Position numbers and translations under genes: made by a program. Under the pieces are notes generated by a model. It worked only from the letters and a program-made list of their open reading frames with translations. It was not told the DNA's origin and did not search any database. From assembly GCA_022575985.1 (NCBI GenBank), contig JAKSXM010000007.1, positions 51,986,501 through 52,050,500 of the forward strand: DNA of 64,000 bases, written 5' to 3'. The stretch is from Anagrus nilaparvatae (lineage: Eukaryota > Arthropoda > Insecta > Hymenoptera > Mymaridae). Shown here in pieces: positions 39,503 through 51,500 of this stretch (position 1 is its first letter; each line of letters begins with the position of its first letter).

Positions 39503-40476
39503 TGTCGCAGCCCTATAGACGAATCCGCTTTATAGCCTATAAGGCGGCTTATAGACGAATGAGTCTCGAGCGCGGTGCTCGAGCTATAGGGCTAAACCGC
39601 GTCAGCTTTATAGGCTATCGGGCGCCTTATAGCCTATAAAGCTGATTCGTTTTAGCCCTATAGCTTGAGCCCCGCGCTCGAGACTCTAACAGTTGTTCAA
39701 ATAGCCGTAAAATATTATTTTTAACATTAGGATCATCAAATTCGTTAAGATGATTAAGTACCAATTGTTCCTGAGATTTGGTCCAAACCGATTTATTATT
39801 TCTCTTAGGGTATAATTCAAAAAGTTTCTCGTAGAAATTATTTTTATCCACGAAATCAAAATCTTCAGAAACTTGATCAATAACTGAATTTTCACCATTT
39901 TCTGTCATTTTAAAAACTTTTGATTAAATACGCGTTTTGATTTGAAATACACGTTAGCGATTAAGAACCAATGACTATACTAAAATAATATTTAAAAATG
40001 GTATATGACCATCCGATAAATTTAAATACAAATTTTCTTATCTTTATAAATCAAAAATAATGTTGACGAAGTTTGTTATCATTTACTTATAAATTGTATT
40101 CAATTCACTATAAATGTAAATAAAATTTATTAAATAATAATTATAATAAAAATATATCACAAAATAAATATTAAAAATTATCATGCTATTATTAAATATG
40201 ATATAAAATATCTTTATAAAATTAATAATAATAATTATTTATTGATAATTAATATGAATTAAAACATTTTACGGCTATTTGAACAACTGTTAGAGTCTCG
40301 AGCGCGGGGCTCAAGCTATAGGGCTAAAACGAATCAGCTTTATAGGCTATAAGGCGCCCGATAGCCTATAAAGCTGACGCGGTTTAGCCCTATAGCTCGA
40401 GCACCGCGCTCGAGACTCATTCGTCTATAAGCCGCCTTATAGGCTATAAAGCGGATTCGTCTATAGGGCTGCGACA
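39503..40476. mobile_element. Ginger-like non-autonomous element with identical 211-bp inverted ends
   Basis: 39503-39713 and 40266-40476 are perfect reverse complements by eye. They begin TGTCGCAG, like the element at 19319. The arms are GC-richer than the surroundings and internally repetitive (TTTATAGCCTATAA, TATAGGGCTA, CTCGAG). Flanks are TATG and TATA. The right end lies 66 bp beyond the ufsp2 stop. Confidence 0.8.
39627..39908 (-). pseudogene. Residual N-terminal transposase-like reading frame in the Ginger-like element
   Basis: A 93-residue frame starts MTENGENSVIDQVSEDFDF and contains FYEKLFELYPKRNN and VWTKSQEQLVLNHL, then runs into the inverted end. An acidic start followed by this kind of segment resembles the N-terminus of KRBA2-like/Ginger proteins, but I hold that family assignment loosely. 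No catalytic domain is present. The segment LFEQLLES lies inside the inverted repeat and so exists twice. Confidence 0.45.
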
Positions 40477-40541
40477 TATATATATATATGTATAAAAATT
40501 TTATATTTACAATATATTGTTGAAAAAAATAAAACATTTCT

Positions 40542-42775
40542 TTAAATAGTTTTTGGTCTTTGCGGTAGACACATATTGTAAAATGCATCTTTTTTCCAAA
40601 AGTCCTTTTTTTTCCAACCGCACCAACCTTTATTAATAATTGTGTTCAGATTTTCTTGACCTGTATAATGAGGATCTAAGATAAGGAATCGTACGTCATC
40701 AAAAGCTTCATTATATGATACACCAAGGATTGTATGAGCTAAGACTCCTCCACCTATAATTTTGAAAAATTTTATTTCAATGTGAATAAAAAAAATATAT
40801 AGTTTAATTAGAAAATTGATTTCTATTAGTTAATTAAATAATGTTTGTGTACCAATCATAACAGGTGTTCCTTGAGTTTCAAAATGATGAGCTAGATCGG
40901 GGACCATAGATACCATTTCATCTCCACTTGATGCACATAAAACCCTAATTTGAATTTCTAATAAAGTCTCAAGCACAAAACCAACTTCGGTAGATCCGAT
41001 CCACTGTTTACTGTTAATAAAATTTGTAGGTTTGTCTCCAATATCTACCAAAATTTTTTGAATATCTTGATGAGTTGGTATCGGTTTTTCTGTGTAGCCT
41101 TGTAACCTAATATATATGTTAAATTTTAAATAATGAAAAAATAAGTTTTCACATACAAATTAAATCATTTTACCTAAACCATGAAATAATAGTTTGAAGT
41201 GATCTATAAGCACAACCCCATCCACTATCATCAAATCCATCTTGCATGTAATGATGATAATTATATGAACCATAAACCAGGTTTACCTTTAGATCTAATA
41301 CCAAGAAAAATTAATGCAATTTAATAAGATTTTGTTTTTTAATAAGAAAATACTTACTTGCAGGGTTTTGAACAGCTTCATGTGGATTTATAGGATAATC
41401 TGTATCTTTTAAATCATTTTGAAATATAATAGCATTTCCTTTTTTAAAATGAGGTCTAGACATGTCTAAACCTAAACGCCTATGCAAACTTTGTCTATAC
41501 TCATCTAAAATTATTTTAAAAATTAAAATATTAAATTACCAAAACAAAAAAAAAAATTAATAAATTTAACCCTACAAGAATCTATAACTGATAACCCAAC
41601 AGGGTATACCAGTGTCAGTAAATGCCCAAAATTAAAAGGTTTGAAATGCAATGGTTCTGGGAGGCTTAATTTTGCATCTTCAGCATCTAATTGTTTTTTT
41701 AATGATTCATTAGTAAGCTTTAAATTTTGGCAAACTGATTCAACAAGGATTTCATACAATTGTGTCATTGTAGCATTGTGTCCAACAAGTGATAAAGCAT
41801 CTATTTTAATATCAAACTTGTAATATTCAACTGACCCTATTTTGTAAAAAAATATTTATTAATTAATTTAACTGGACTAAATTATTTTCTTTTAAATTAT
41901 CGCAATACTTTTTATGTGTTGTACTACCGGGGCATGTTTAGATTTTTCTTCTGTATTGTCATTTGTCATTTTTAAGAACATTCCTACAGTTACAGAATTC
42001 TATGCAAAAATAAAAAAATGCTGATAAATTAATAAAAACCTAATTATTAAAGATTACACATACCATAGTTCGAGAATTGTTACAAGTGTTTGATGTTGAA
42101 TTTATTTTTAGCAATTCCTTGGCAGATTTACTTTCCATTTCATCATTCAAATTGCTACCCAATAAATAAATATTACTTGAAACAAAATGAAATCCTACTT
42201 TTCCTGATACTAACTAATGAAAATAAATTCAATTAAATATACACTATAAATTTAAATTAAGCAAATTTTAAGTACTTTTTTTCTTAAATCTTGGAGGTTA
42301 TCAAGTAAATTAGCTTTTTCTGATGTAAATGGTAAAGTAGCTTGAAGTCGAACATATGTAAACTTTTTCATAACTTCTTCTTCACTAATTATTTCATAAG
42401 TTATAGGCTCTAGTTTCTCATGAATGTAATAAAACGCATTAACATCAGCTGCATCAAGCGAATATTTTATAAGCAGAGGATTATCTGTTACATCTATGTC
42501 CTATTTTTAGAAAAATTTGTATTAAAAGATAAATTATTCAAATTTTATTTAATAGTTACTTTGAATGCATCGGGAATGTCTTGTTTATATTGATCAACAG
42601 ATAATATTCCAAATAAATCCACTTCTACAGGCATACACAATTGCAAATCAATATTTTGAATTACATGATCTTCATCATCAACTGGGTTTATACTAAATGT
42701 TAAAACCGTTAATGCTTCTTCATACATAACACCATATAAATGACCAGTTACCGCTGCATTTAATTTTGCTAAGCG
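40542..42775 (-). CDS. Ufsp2: UFM1-specific protease 2 (UFSP2), first exon not resolved
   Basis: UFSP2 is a cysteine protease that matures the ubiquitin-like protein UFM1 and removes it from targets, usually at the ER. I traced nine exons on the minus strand: 42775-42560, 42500-42276, 42213-42064, 41999-41909, 41836-41576, 41504-41358, 41294-41174, 41106-40853 and 40753-40542. All junctions are GT/AG, phases agree throughout, and introns are 59-99 bp. They give 558 residues. The catalytic Cys lies in GWGCAYRS (about residue 391 of this piece). The Asp and His lie in LILDPHYTG (515 and 517), the same 124-residue spacing as I recall for human UFSP2. Other family landmarks are [40 protein letters not shown] and the end LPQRPKTI. 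The first recovered exon starts after TTTATTCAG at 42776, so the start codon lies upstream. A short ATG exon at about 42959-42907 would fit the phase but is unsupported. A transposon lies just past the stop. Confidence 0.93.
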
Positions 42776-44338
42776 CTGAATAAACAAAATTTCATCAACA
42801 AAAATTTTAAATTATTGTATATATAAAATATACTCAGAATAAATTATCAACATTCATTTTTATAAAACTTATTTTTCAGTTTATTGCATTGATTATTCAT
42901 TGGAATACATAATGACTTAAAATAAATTTGGAAAGGCATTGTTCATTCCCAAACGCCATGCAATATTTTTATATTTTATCCCAGTGCTTTTAATACTTTT
43001 GGTACCTTTGGTATCTTTAGAGCCTCGAGGTCGGAAAAAGTGGGCTAAGAAACAATTTTAATTTTTAATTTTTTTGCAGTCTTTAGATTTCTAGACAGTT
43101 TTTTACTTGGTACATCCATATGAACACCGTTGAAATTGGTCAAAAGCCAAAATAGCCAATTGTCTAATATATACAATTATTATCATATAAATAAATGTAA
43201 ACATAAATAAATAAATAAAAAAATCATGAATAATAAGATGAGTTGACGCATATATTTTAAACGTCTTTCATCTTATTAAAAACATGGCAGTTTACTTCAT
43301 TTATATTATACATGTATGATCACGCACGTAATATAATATATAAAATACCTGTCTCATGTATGTATAAGTATTTTTTGTATGTGAAAAAAAAATTTACTTT
43401 CAAATACACCTCAATCAAAATAAAAATTTTTTTTTTTTTGTTGAATGATAATAAATAAATAATAAAATATTTAAAAAACAAGTCACTTATGGTAGTCAAT
43501 TAATAATTTTTATTATTTACAGTAATAAAATCAATGATTTTTTTATTTGAAATATGCATTTATTATTAAAAATTTAAATAATTTTTAATGTTTATTACAC
43601 AAGAATTTTAATTTTTAAATCGAGAATTAATGATGATCATTAAAAATTTTTATTTATTAATTGATGCTGAAATTTAAATGATTACGGTCAATTGATAAAT
43701 ATAAAAAATACTTGTAATGCGTAATTATTATTTTGCCTTGTAAATAATAAATATTTTTGTTTAGCTTCAAAGAAATTTTAAATTATATTGTTTTTTTTTC
43801 AATTTGAGAAACCTAATGAAACTTGAAAAAAAATCTATCTATGATGTGCCTAATAATCAAAGCAACAACATCGATAAAATTAAAAAATGCTTGGGAATGG
43901 ATCCACTTCAACGGTTCTCATCTTTTATTGGCCATTAAAAAAAATTTTAAAGAATTATTTCATATTTATATGGCCAAATTTGAGAGATTAATCCCTCAAA
44001 CGCCAAAAACAAAAAACACTTTAACATTAACAATAGTTTTTGGTATTGCTAATTAGTTTTTTAAAATCAAATTATTACAAATCTAATAGGGAACTTTAAA
44101 AGAAGTATTCCTAAAATCAAAATCAATTATTCGCATAATTTTAAGGGTAAATAAGAAGTTTTTTAGATCACTGATGGCAATTCCAAATGCAGAATTTATT
44201 TTAAAGCTATAATGTAAAAGTAAATAACGAGTAAAAAATAGATGGAATTAATTGAGCTCAATAATTTTCATTAGATTTATTTTGAATGAATTTAATTTAA
44301 TATTTTTAAAAAAGCTAACAAGTTGACTTTTAATTTAT
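42776..44338. other. Upstream flank of ufsp2 and intergenic DNA
   Basis: The missing first ufsp2 exon and its promoter should lie here. A patch at 42950-43060 (GGTACCTTTGGTATC, AGAGCCTCGAGGTCGG) is GC-richer and may be the promoter side. A short plus-strand frame at 43816-43932 (SIYDVPNNQSNN, LGMDPLQRFSSF) has coding-like composition but no supporting context. Confidence 0.35.
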
Positions 44339-44400
44339 TTAAAAGAAAAGTAAGCTAGGAGCAATTTCAATAGCTTTTAAACTTTTATTGCTATTATCTT

Positions 44401-44432
44401 TCTCGAAAGAGAATTGTGTTTTAACGCCTATA
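44401..44432 (-). promoter_or_regulatory. TATA/CGAGA 32-bp module, copy 8
   Basis: On the minus strand TATAGGC is followed by CACAATTCTCTTTCGAGA, 32 bp, preceded by CCTTA. Confidence 0.7.
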
Positions 44433-44479
44433 TAAGGGATATCTTGGTATAATATAATTATGAATTGAAAAATTAGCAT

Positions 44480-45540
44480 TTTTAAATAATTTATTAACCA
44501 TAGGTTTGCTTGGAACAATTCGTTATTAGATGTGTCATTCATTTCTATGAGCTCTGCTGACAAATTATAATTATGAACATTGACGGCTATTTGTTGTGTA
44601 CATTGCCTTCAATGAATTCCGAAATTCGTGCGCCCGACGCTAAGGTGTGAGAAACTTAACCTAACCCAAGTTTAGTTTTGTGCAACTCAGGTTACAAAAG
44701 ATAAGCAATTAACACATATTAGCCTTAAATGATAAGTTCCCACGTAAAAGGATTAAGCTTAATTTTTACTGGAGTAAGCTTACTAAAGTAAGCTTACGGA
44801 CTAACCTAAATAGGCTTAATTTTTAAAATTAAGCTTACAAACTAACCTAAAAAGACTTAATTTTTAAAATAAACCCAAAATTAAGCTGAATCCTTTTACG
44901 TGGGTGTTGTAACTCCAATTTGCTAAAAACAAAATATTACAATAAATTAAGAAAGAAAGTCCTGTATTTTTAGTATTTACATCCAGGATGTAACAGAAAT
45001 CAGAATTAAACTTAAGTTTATACGTATACTAAACTATAGTTAAGTCGCAATAGTTGGGCAGAAAACAAATTTAAAACGAAACACCTTCGTGCCATGCTCA
45101 CGTATTTCGGAATACTCTGATTGTTAAAACTTCATTATTAAAATCTATGTAAATCATAATTATAAACATTATTGACTGATTGTTAAATTCCTGGCGTTGT
45201 AAACTCTACATAATTTTGTTCAGAGCTTAATGCAGTAACTGTTTGATGTTCTTAATCTTGTATTGTTTAGGTTCAAAGTTGCAATATGTAATAATGTTGT
45301 TTACCTAAATTGTTACTATTAGCTAATGAACAAATTTCAGCTAACGCAATCAAATTTTTAGGGGTTTTAAATATTAGATTCTCCCGGTCCAAACTGGTAT
45401 TGACATACGTATTTTGATCTAAAAATGATGAAATAATTTCGACATTTAAAATAATTAAGATATTATTTCGTTTAATAGACTTTTTGGCCTGATTCTCGTG
45501 GACTAACGTAGTCATAATTTTCAAAATTTGACGCCTTAAA
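44480..45540 (-). pseudogene. Decayed coding sequence interrupted by a MITE
   Basis: On the minus strand several short pieces have coding-like composition: FENYDYVSPRESGQKVY (about 45535-45479), NTYVNTSLDRENL to EICSLANSNNL (about 45425-45305), HQTVTALSSEQNYVEFTTPG (about 45252-45190), NVYNYDLH (about 45155) and NVHNYNLSAELIEMNDTSNN (about 44570-44510). They lie in different frames with stops between. Two pieces (NVYNYDL and NVHNYNL) look like a duplicated segment. A 166-bp MITE sits between them. I do not recognise the protein. Separate exons of a live gene remain possible, but I could not find a consistent splice chain. Confidence 0.35.
44739..44904. mobile_element. Palindromic MITE, CCCACGTAAAAGGATTAAG family, copy 1
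   Basis: The ends CCCACGTAAAAGGATTAAGC and GCTGAATCCTTTTACGTGGG are inverted. The interior is repeats of TAAGCTTA and ACTAACCTAAA. A 228-bp copy lies at 55852. Confidence 0.85.
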
Positions 45541-47639
45541 AATGATAAAATAGTTTAGTTTCAAATTGGAGCGTTCCATCCTCCACTATGATTCGATTTT
45601 CGATCTAAAAAGTGGTATCTTTTACGTTTCATAAATTCAAAGACCTAAAAATTTGATTTTTGAGAATAAAACTGCTCATGACTTACGCATTTTTACCTGA
45701 CAAAAATTATGGTACCATTTGTTTTCAAATTGGAAGATGCCATCATCCTCTTTGATACAATTTTGGACCCAATGCAAATTTCGTTCCGAAATCGAATCCT
45801 AGCAGATAATGGTAGAAAATTTTTTTGGAAAACTAAGATCAGCATTGTTTATAGCAAATCAAAAAGTGTAAGTAATCCCATTTTCAGTATGGGCACTTCT
45901 ATGTTTAAATCATTCTATTGTAGCGCCTACACTGTTTTGAAGATTAAAAAACTAAATTTAGTTAAATGACAATAGATTTCTTAAGGTTTCCCCCTTATAT
46001 GGTGACTTGATGTTTTGCCAATTCTTATTTTTTCAAAGGTACATTCGTCCACTGTTTCTTTTTATATAAAAATATTAATCTTTAAAGTCTAGATGCTCGC
46101 ATACTGCATCTTACCGAGGGATCGGAAACCAATAAAATCTCTGTACGCTTTGTGTTCTAACATTGACTAGTTTCCAAGCTCTTGGTTCGCTGTGCAACGC
46201 GTTGAAACCCTGATACACAATGAAACTATTTAAAGCTATAAAAATAGGGTACACCGTTTTCTCGGCGGGTCAAATAGGACTTATTACTAGAATAATCTGA
46301 GTTTATTTGTGTTCTCATACGAATCTGTTATAATTTAAAACTTTCGTTTGTAAAGTATGTTGAAAAATTTTGCCATTTTTTGCTAAACCCGAAGCTCCAA
46401 TTTTCAACTATCTTGAACCCACTTCTGGAGATGAAAATTCAGTACTCTCTTTTCTTTTACATTCCTGCCTTGAAACTCAACAAAAATTTAATTTCCTCCT
46501 TGAAAAAAAGAATATTATTTTTTTTAATTAATTAATTAACATTATTCTAAAAGCAATAAATAAATACAAAATAAAATCTAATTAAATAAAAATAAAGAAA
46601 AAAAAAGGCAAATATTTATATGGTAAGCACTTAATAAATCAGAAGTTAAATATATATAAGTAAAACATCCAATTACTTTAGGAAAAATAAAATAGATGTA
46701 TGTATATTCTATATAATATAAAAGCTTTTTCAACTTACTTACATTCCAATTGTATATAAATGTATAATTTACTTAAACTATGGTATAGGTTCTTACTTTA
46801 TGGTTTTATTTATTTTTATTTTGGTTACTTTTAAGTAAATAAGTATATTATTTTAATATATTTAAAAGAGAAAATATAAATCTTATATGTAAATTAAAAA
46901 TTAGTATAAAAAGACATCAGAATATCTGATAGGCTGATAAATGTAAATACAAATAGGGAGAATAATATTTTAGTCCCACGCGTTTATTATACCGTATAAA
47001 CTATTTATAATATAGAAAATTAATACTTGTGCGAAGGGTATCAAATGTAATTTAAGCTATATAAAATGTATGAATTCCCCCTTCGATAATATTGTTTTGT
47101 ATTTCTATGTATGGGTGTGGCTAAATTATATTATATGAATGATGTTCCCTTTTTTTTAAGAGGATTAGGAAAATCATCACAGATTATGTTGGATGTTATT
47201 GGCTTATATTATCTGCTTTACACGTGTTTATCTGTTATCATTATTGTTATTAGAGATATTTGCAAATTTTTCGAATATTTGGATGTTTTGTTTTGTTTAA
47301 TTTTATTTGTTTTGTTCATATGTGGGTCTATATAGGTTTTATTTTGTATTTTTTTATATTTTGCGATAGGCATGAAAAATATTTTTGAAAAATTATATAG
47401 TGTTTTTTATAAAATTACGAATGGAATAAAAATTACTATACCTAAAGTGAATGTATTCTTATTTATCTCTATTTTTTGTAACTGTGACCGTCATTTATAA
47501 AAGTGACTTAGTTTTTGAAACAAATCTTATAGTTTGGAATAAGGAATTTAAGCACAATTATGAGTTATTTTCAAATATAAAGTTTATTGTCCTAAAAATG
47601 GTCAATTATATTAAGTTATTGTTAATTTTTTATATTTTA
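45541..47639. other. Intergenic DNA, no gene supported
   Basis: TTTCAAATTGGA followed by CCATC.TCC..T.TGAT.C.ATTTT occurs twice (45560 and 45723), suggesting an old short duplication. The rest is A/T-rich with no recognisable product. Confidence 0.4.
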
Positions 47640-48560
47640 ACATGGAACATATTTATAGGCCGAGGGAGGGGATACTCCAAGCATTTCATTTTTACTATAT
47701 TTGGGGAGTGATCAAATATGCTATATTGGGGGGGTCAAATATTTCATATTTGGGAGGGGGGGTGAAATGGACGTAAAATAATTTTCATTTAGGAACTTAA
47801 TGTACGAATAATATACGTTTAAGAAACTAAGAATAATTTCAATAAAAGGGTATAGAATAATTAGGATTTTAGGAGCTTAAAATTATGTTATTTCATGGAG
47901 CATGTTCATAGGAAGGGGTACCCGAAAAAGTCCTTCTAAGTAGGGGAGATCAAAATGTGACACTTTTAGGGAGAGGTCAGAAATTACGTTTTTAGCGGAG
48001 AGGGGGGGGGGTAAATTGGGCTTAGAATATTTTCGATTTAGGGATCATACCATACCATAGGGACCATACCATACCATACCAAGCAGTTTTTTTTCGTTTT
48101 GCATGCAAGCAGGGATGACATGTGTACGATTGAAAAATTTTACAGAACTGCAATTCTGCAAAACTGAACAATTTTATACATGTTCTAGGTGAGAATGCGT
48201 TACATTTCAATGGGCCCAGCACCTAGATTATGTCGGACGACATGTCAACAAGTCAGCCTAGAACCGTTTATCACATTACTTCGGGTTGACTTGAAGAGAC
48301 TGTAGCATCTTTTCCAAGCTTTTGACTGCCGTGTTCAGAAGTCCCAGCGGTCGCTGGTACGATATTAGTGTTGAATCACCGTTTCCCTTACTAATAAGGC
48401 CCAGTAGAGCTACTTTCCACGTAGTAGTGGTAGTAGTAGCAGTATTATACTTTAGGTTTGTAGACTTAGAGTCATTTTAATTAAGAGATTATTTTAATTA
48501 AGTGGTATACGTTTAATTTTTTATAAGCGAACATGTTCCATTCTTGTAGGTTGTGTGAAC
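47640..48560 (-). repeat. Fragment of the AAGTCCCT tandem-repeat family, reverse orientation
   Basis: GGGGAGTGATCAAATATG, AGGAACTTA and TTTAGGAGCTTA units, with GGAGCATGTTCATAGG and GAACATGTTCC words, mirror the interior of the hAT-like element at 10.45 kb. Its terminal repeats were not found. A (CATAC)n-type run lies at 48046-48080. Confidence 0.5.
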
Positions 48561-51500
48561 ACACAAACCAATTATAAGTTTTATTTTTGGATTAAGGACT
48601 TAAAATTACAAAGGCTTCAATATTTAAAATATAAATTTAAACATATCGCATGTTCATTGTTTGTCAGTTAACAAACCGGTTGTAAGTATTTTTTTATATT
48701 GCACACGAATATGATACCATGCCCATTAAAACCCACAGAAATGTCACAGCTTGCTAAGGCATTTTTTAGTCCAAGAATCTGCCGTGGCCCATCTTCAAGG
48801 CAATTGTACCCCAAATACATTTATATAAGCGGAGTTTAGATTAAAAATAAAAAGTGGACTCATGTATCCGTCCATCATAATTCTAAGCAGTTGTCAGAGA
48901 TATGACCTTTTTCAAATTTGGGTAAAAAATTGACGGTTGGTGTTTATTTGGGGCATGGTTGGTAATTTACTAAGACCTAATTTTTTTACTTTGTATTTTC
49001 AAGCTGAGCTTCAAAGTTACCTAACAGACCAGGTTTATAATGAGAATTTAGTACTTATACATATCTTATACATTATATAATTATTTAAAAAAAATGTAAT
49101 TTAAGATTTGACCACAACTATTAAAAACACTGTATAAAAATTCAAAGAAATATTTATTAAATTTACAGAATTTTAAAAAAGTTTTTGCATAAGTGCAAAA
49201 AAAAAAAGTTTTAAAATTACTTTTCAACCATATTTCTGTGTTATAAGTATATATAATTCTCATATAAATATATAAAATTTTTATTATATACCTACGTTAC
49301 AAATAAAATACAATATATTTTTTTACCCTATTTTTTTCCAATACATAAAAAACTATAATTAAATACTAAACTTACTATATTTAGTAGTAAGTAACAACTG
49401 TCATTTAATAATAATAAAAAAAAATCTTTTAATTACATCCAATAAAAAAAGTAAGAATTATTACTCAATAATAATAACCTACAGACTATAAATGTTATCA
49501 ACCTAAAAAACATCAAACGACTAAAATAGCAAGTTTTTTTATTGTGTACCCTCATCACGCGAACATCATAAGAACAATATAATAAATATTTTTTTTTTAA
49601 CTGTCAATCGTACTGTCTGATTGAAATTTTGATCTTGATATTACTTTATAGTATCAATAATAAACACAACTGCTATATATAGAAAGTACAGATCATCAAC
49701 TTAGCAAAAAATATTTTTTTGTTTTTTTTTCGTTCCTGTAAAAATATATAAATTTTATAATATTATTAATACTGCATATGCGTGCAAAAAGGGTATAAAG
49801 CAAGAGTTTCATATATGGGCGGATTTTTGTATATAAAAAAAAAGTATATATATATATATAAGCGGGTGAGCGACGCCTTGATTTCCCCTACAGTTATTTT
49901 AGGCTTAAAGAAGGGATAAACAAAGAATGATTGGTTTTTTGGTATATTGGATTTTTTTTTTTAAGGGCCAGACGTTGTTTTCTCCTACTGCATTACTGTT
50001 GTTGTTATTATTAAATTTTAAATAAGTCGTTGGTCTACTTTAATGGTATTTATTTTATATTCTAATATTATAATTTTATTAGTATGTATATCTCTATTTA
50101 TTGTGTAGAGAGGAGAATATTAAATATTATTAAATATTTTATATAAATACATCAAGATGGAAATTATGTAATAAATCAAAATTTTTGATCTCTTATTATT
50201 ATTTGGTATTGTTTTCGTTGGTATTATATGCAGATTTTGATGTTGCGTGAGAGTCGTTTGAAAATTTATGCTTGGAAATTTTTTTGAGTTTTTTTAGTAA
50301 TTATTTATTTGTGCATAGGTGGAGAATTATTTATTTGAAACTTTTACTTTACTGATAAAAATATTACAATAGGCAACAGGGATTTTTGGTATGTGGGGAA
50401 ATTCTGGGTGGAATTTGGAACCTACTTTTCTGTCACTGAAGGAAAATTCGGGTAAATTCTGATACGATTTTCGGATTTCTCAGGAAATTTTACTTCGGTT
50501 AATTTTAAATGTTTCTAAAACGTTGTTAGAAAAAAAGAAAAAAAATAAATAAAATTTCATAGATATTTTTTAAAAAATATTACATACTTTCTTTTTTTTT
50601 TTTGCTTGGTCTTTCAGAAATATTTTAAATCTGCCTCAAAAGGGGTTCTTTAATAAAATTCTCTCGAGAATCCGAAAATTGTTATTTTTTTACCAGAATA
50701 GCAATTCAGAAAATTCAAAAAACCCAAATTTATTTCTCAATTTCAATAAATATTTTTGCATACCTCATCAGAAATTGAGGTTTCCACTGCATATTTCTTT
50801 AAAAATAAAACATACACAATCATAACTTAATTATTTTGTAAAAAAGTAACTTTTATTTCGCCTTGAGTCAAAGTAAATTTTCATAACGAAATTTTTCGCG
50901 CATGAGTGCTCCTGTTAAATTTTTACGAGTATATGTAAATTACAAAGGTGTGCAAATTTCCTTTAAAAACATAATTTTAAAAAAATTTCACGATTCAGCT
51001 ATATATATAAATTAAGCATAAAAAAATATACATAAATATAAACATATTAAATACAAGACAATGTAAATATTCTTAGATAAATAAAGATAAAATTTTATTT
51101 AACAAAATAAAATTGCATAAAATATAGTCTTATATTATTATTATTATTATTATATCAATAAAACATCAATGAATAATAAAATAATATTATATACGGTGTA
51201 CGTATAATATCAATTTTTCGTGACTATGTAAGTTATTTTATATTTTTTATATTCAGCTGAATCATTATAATTTATTACTTTTTTTTTTATTTATTTCTTT
51301 TAAGGATATTATATCCTATACTTTGTATTTAAGTTTATATATAATTAACCTTAATTATATTATTTTATTATTATTATGATTTTATATAATATATTGTTGT
51401 TCACTTCACTCTTTTAAAAATACTCGTAAAAATATAAAGTAATAATATTATTTGAGGGGAATAGGATAGAATTTGGAATTATTTTTTATTGTTTAAAAAC

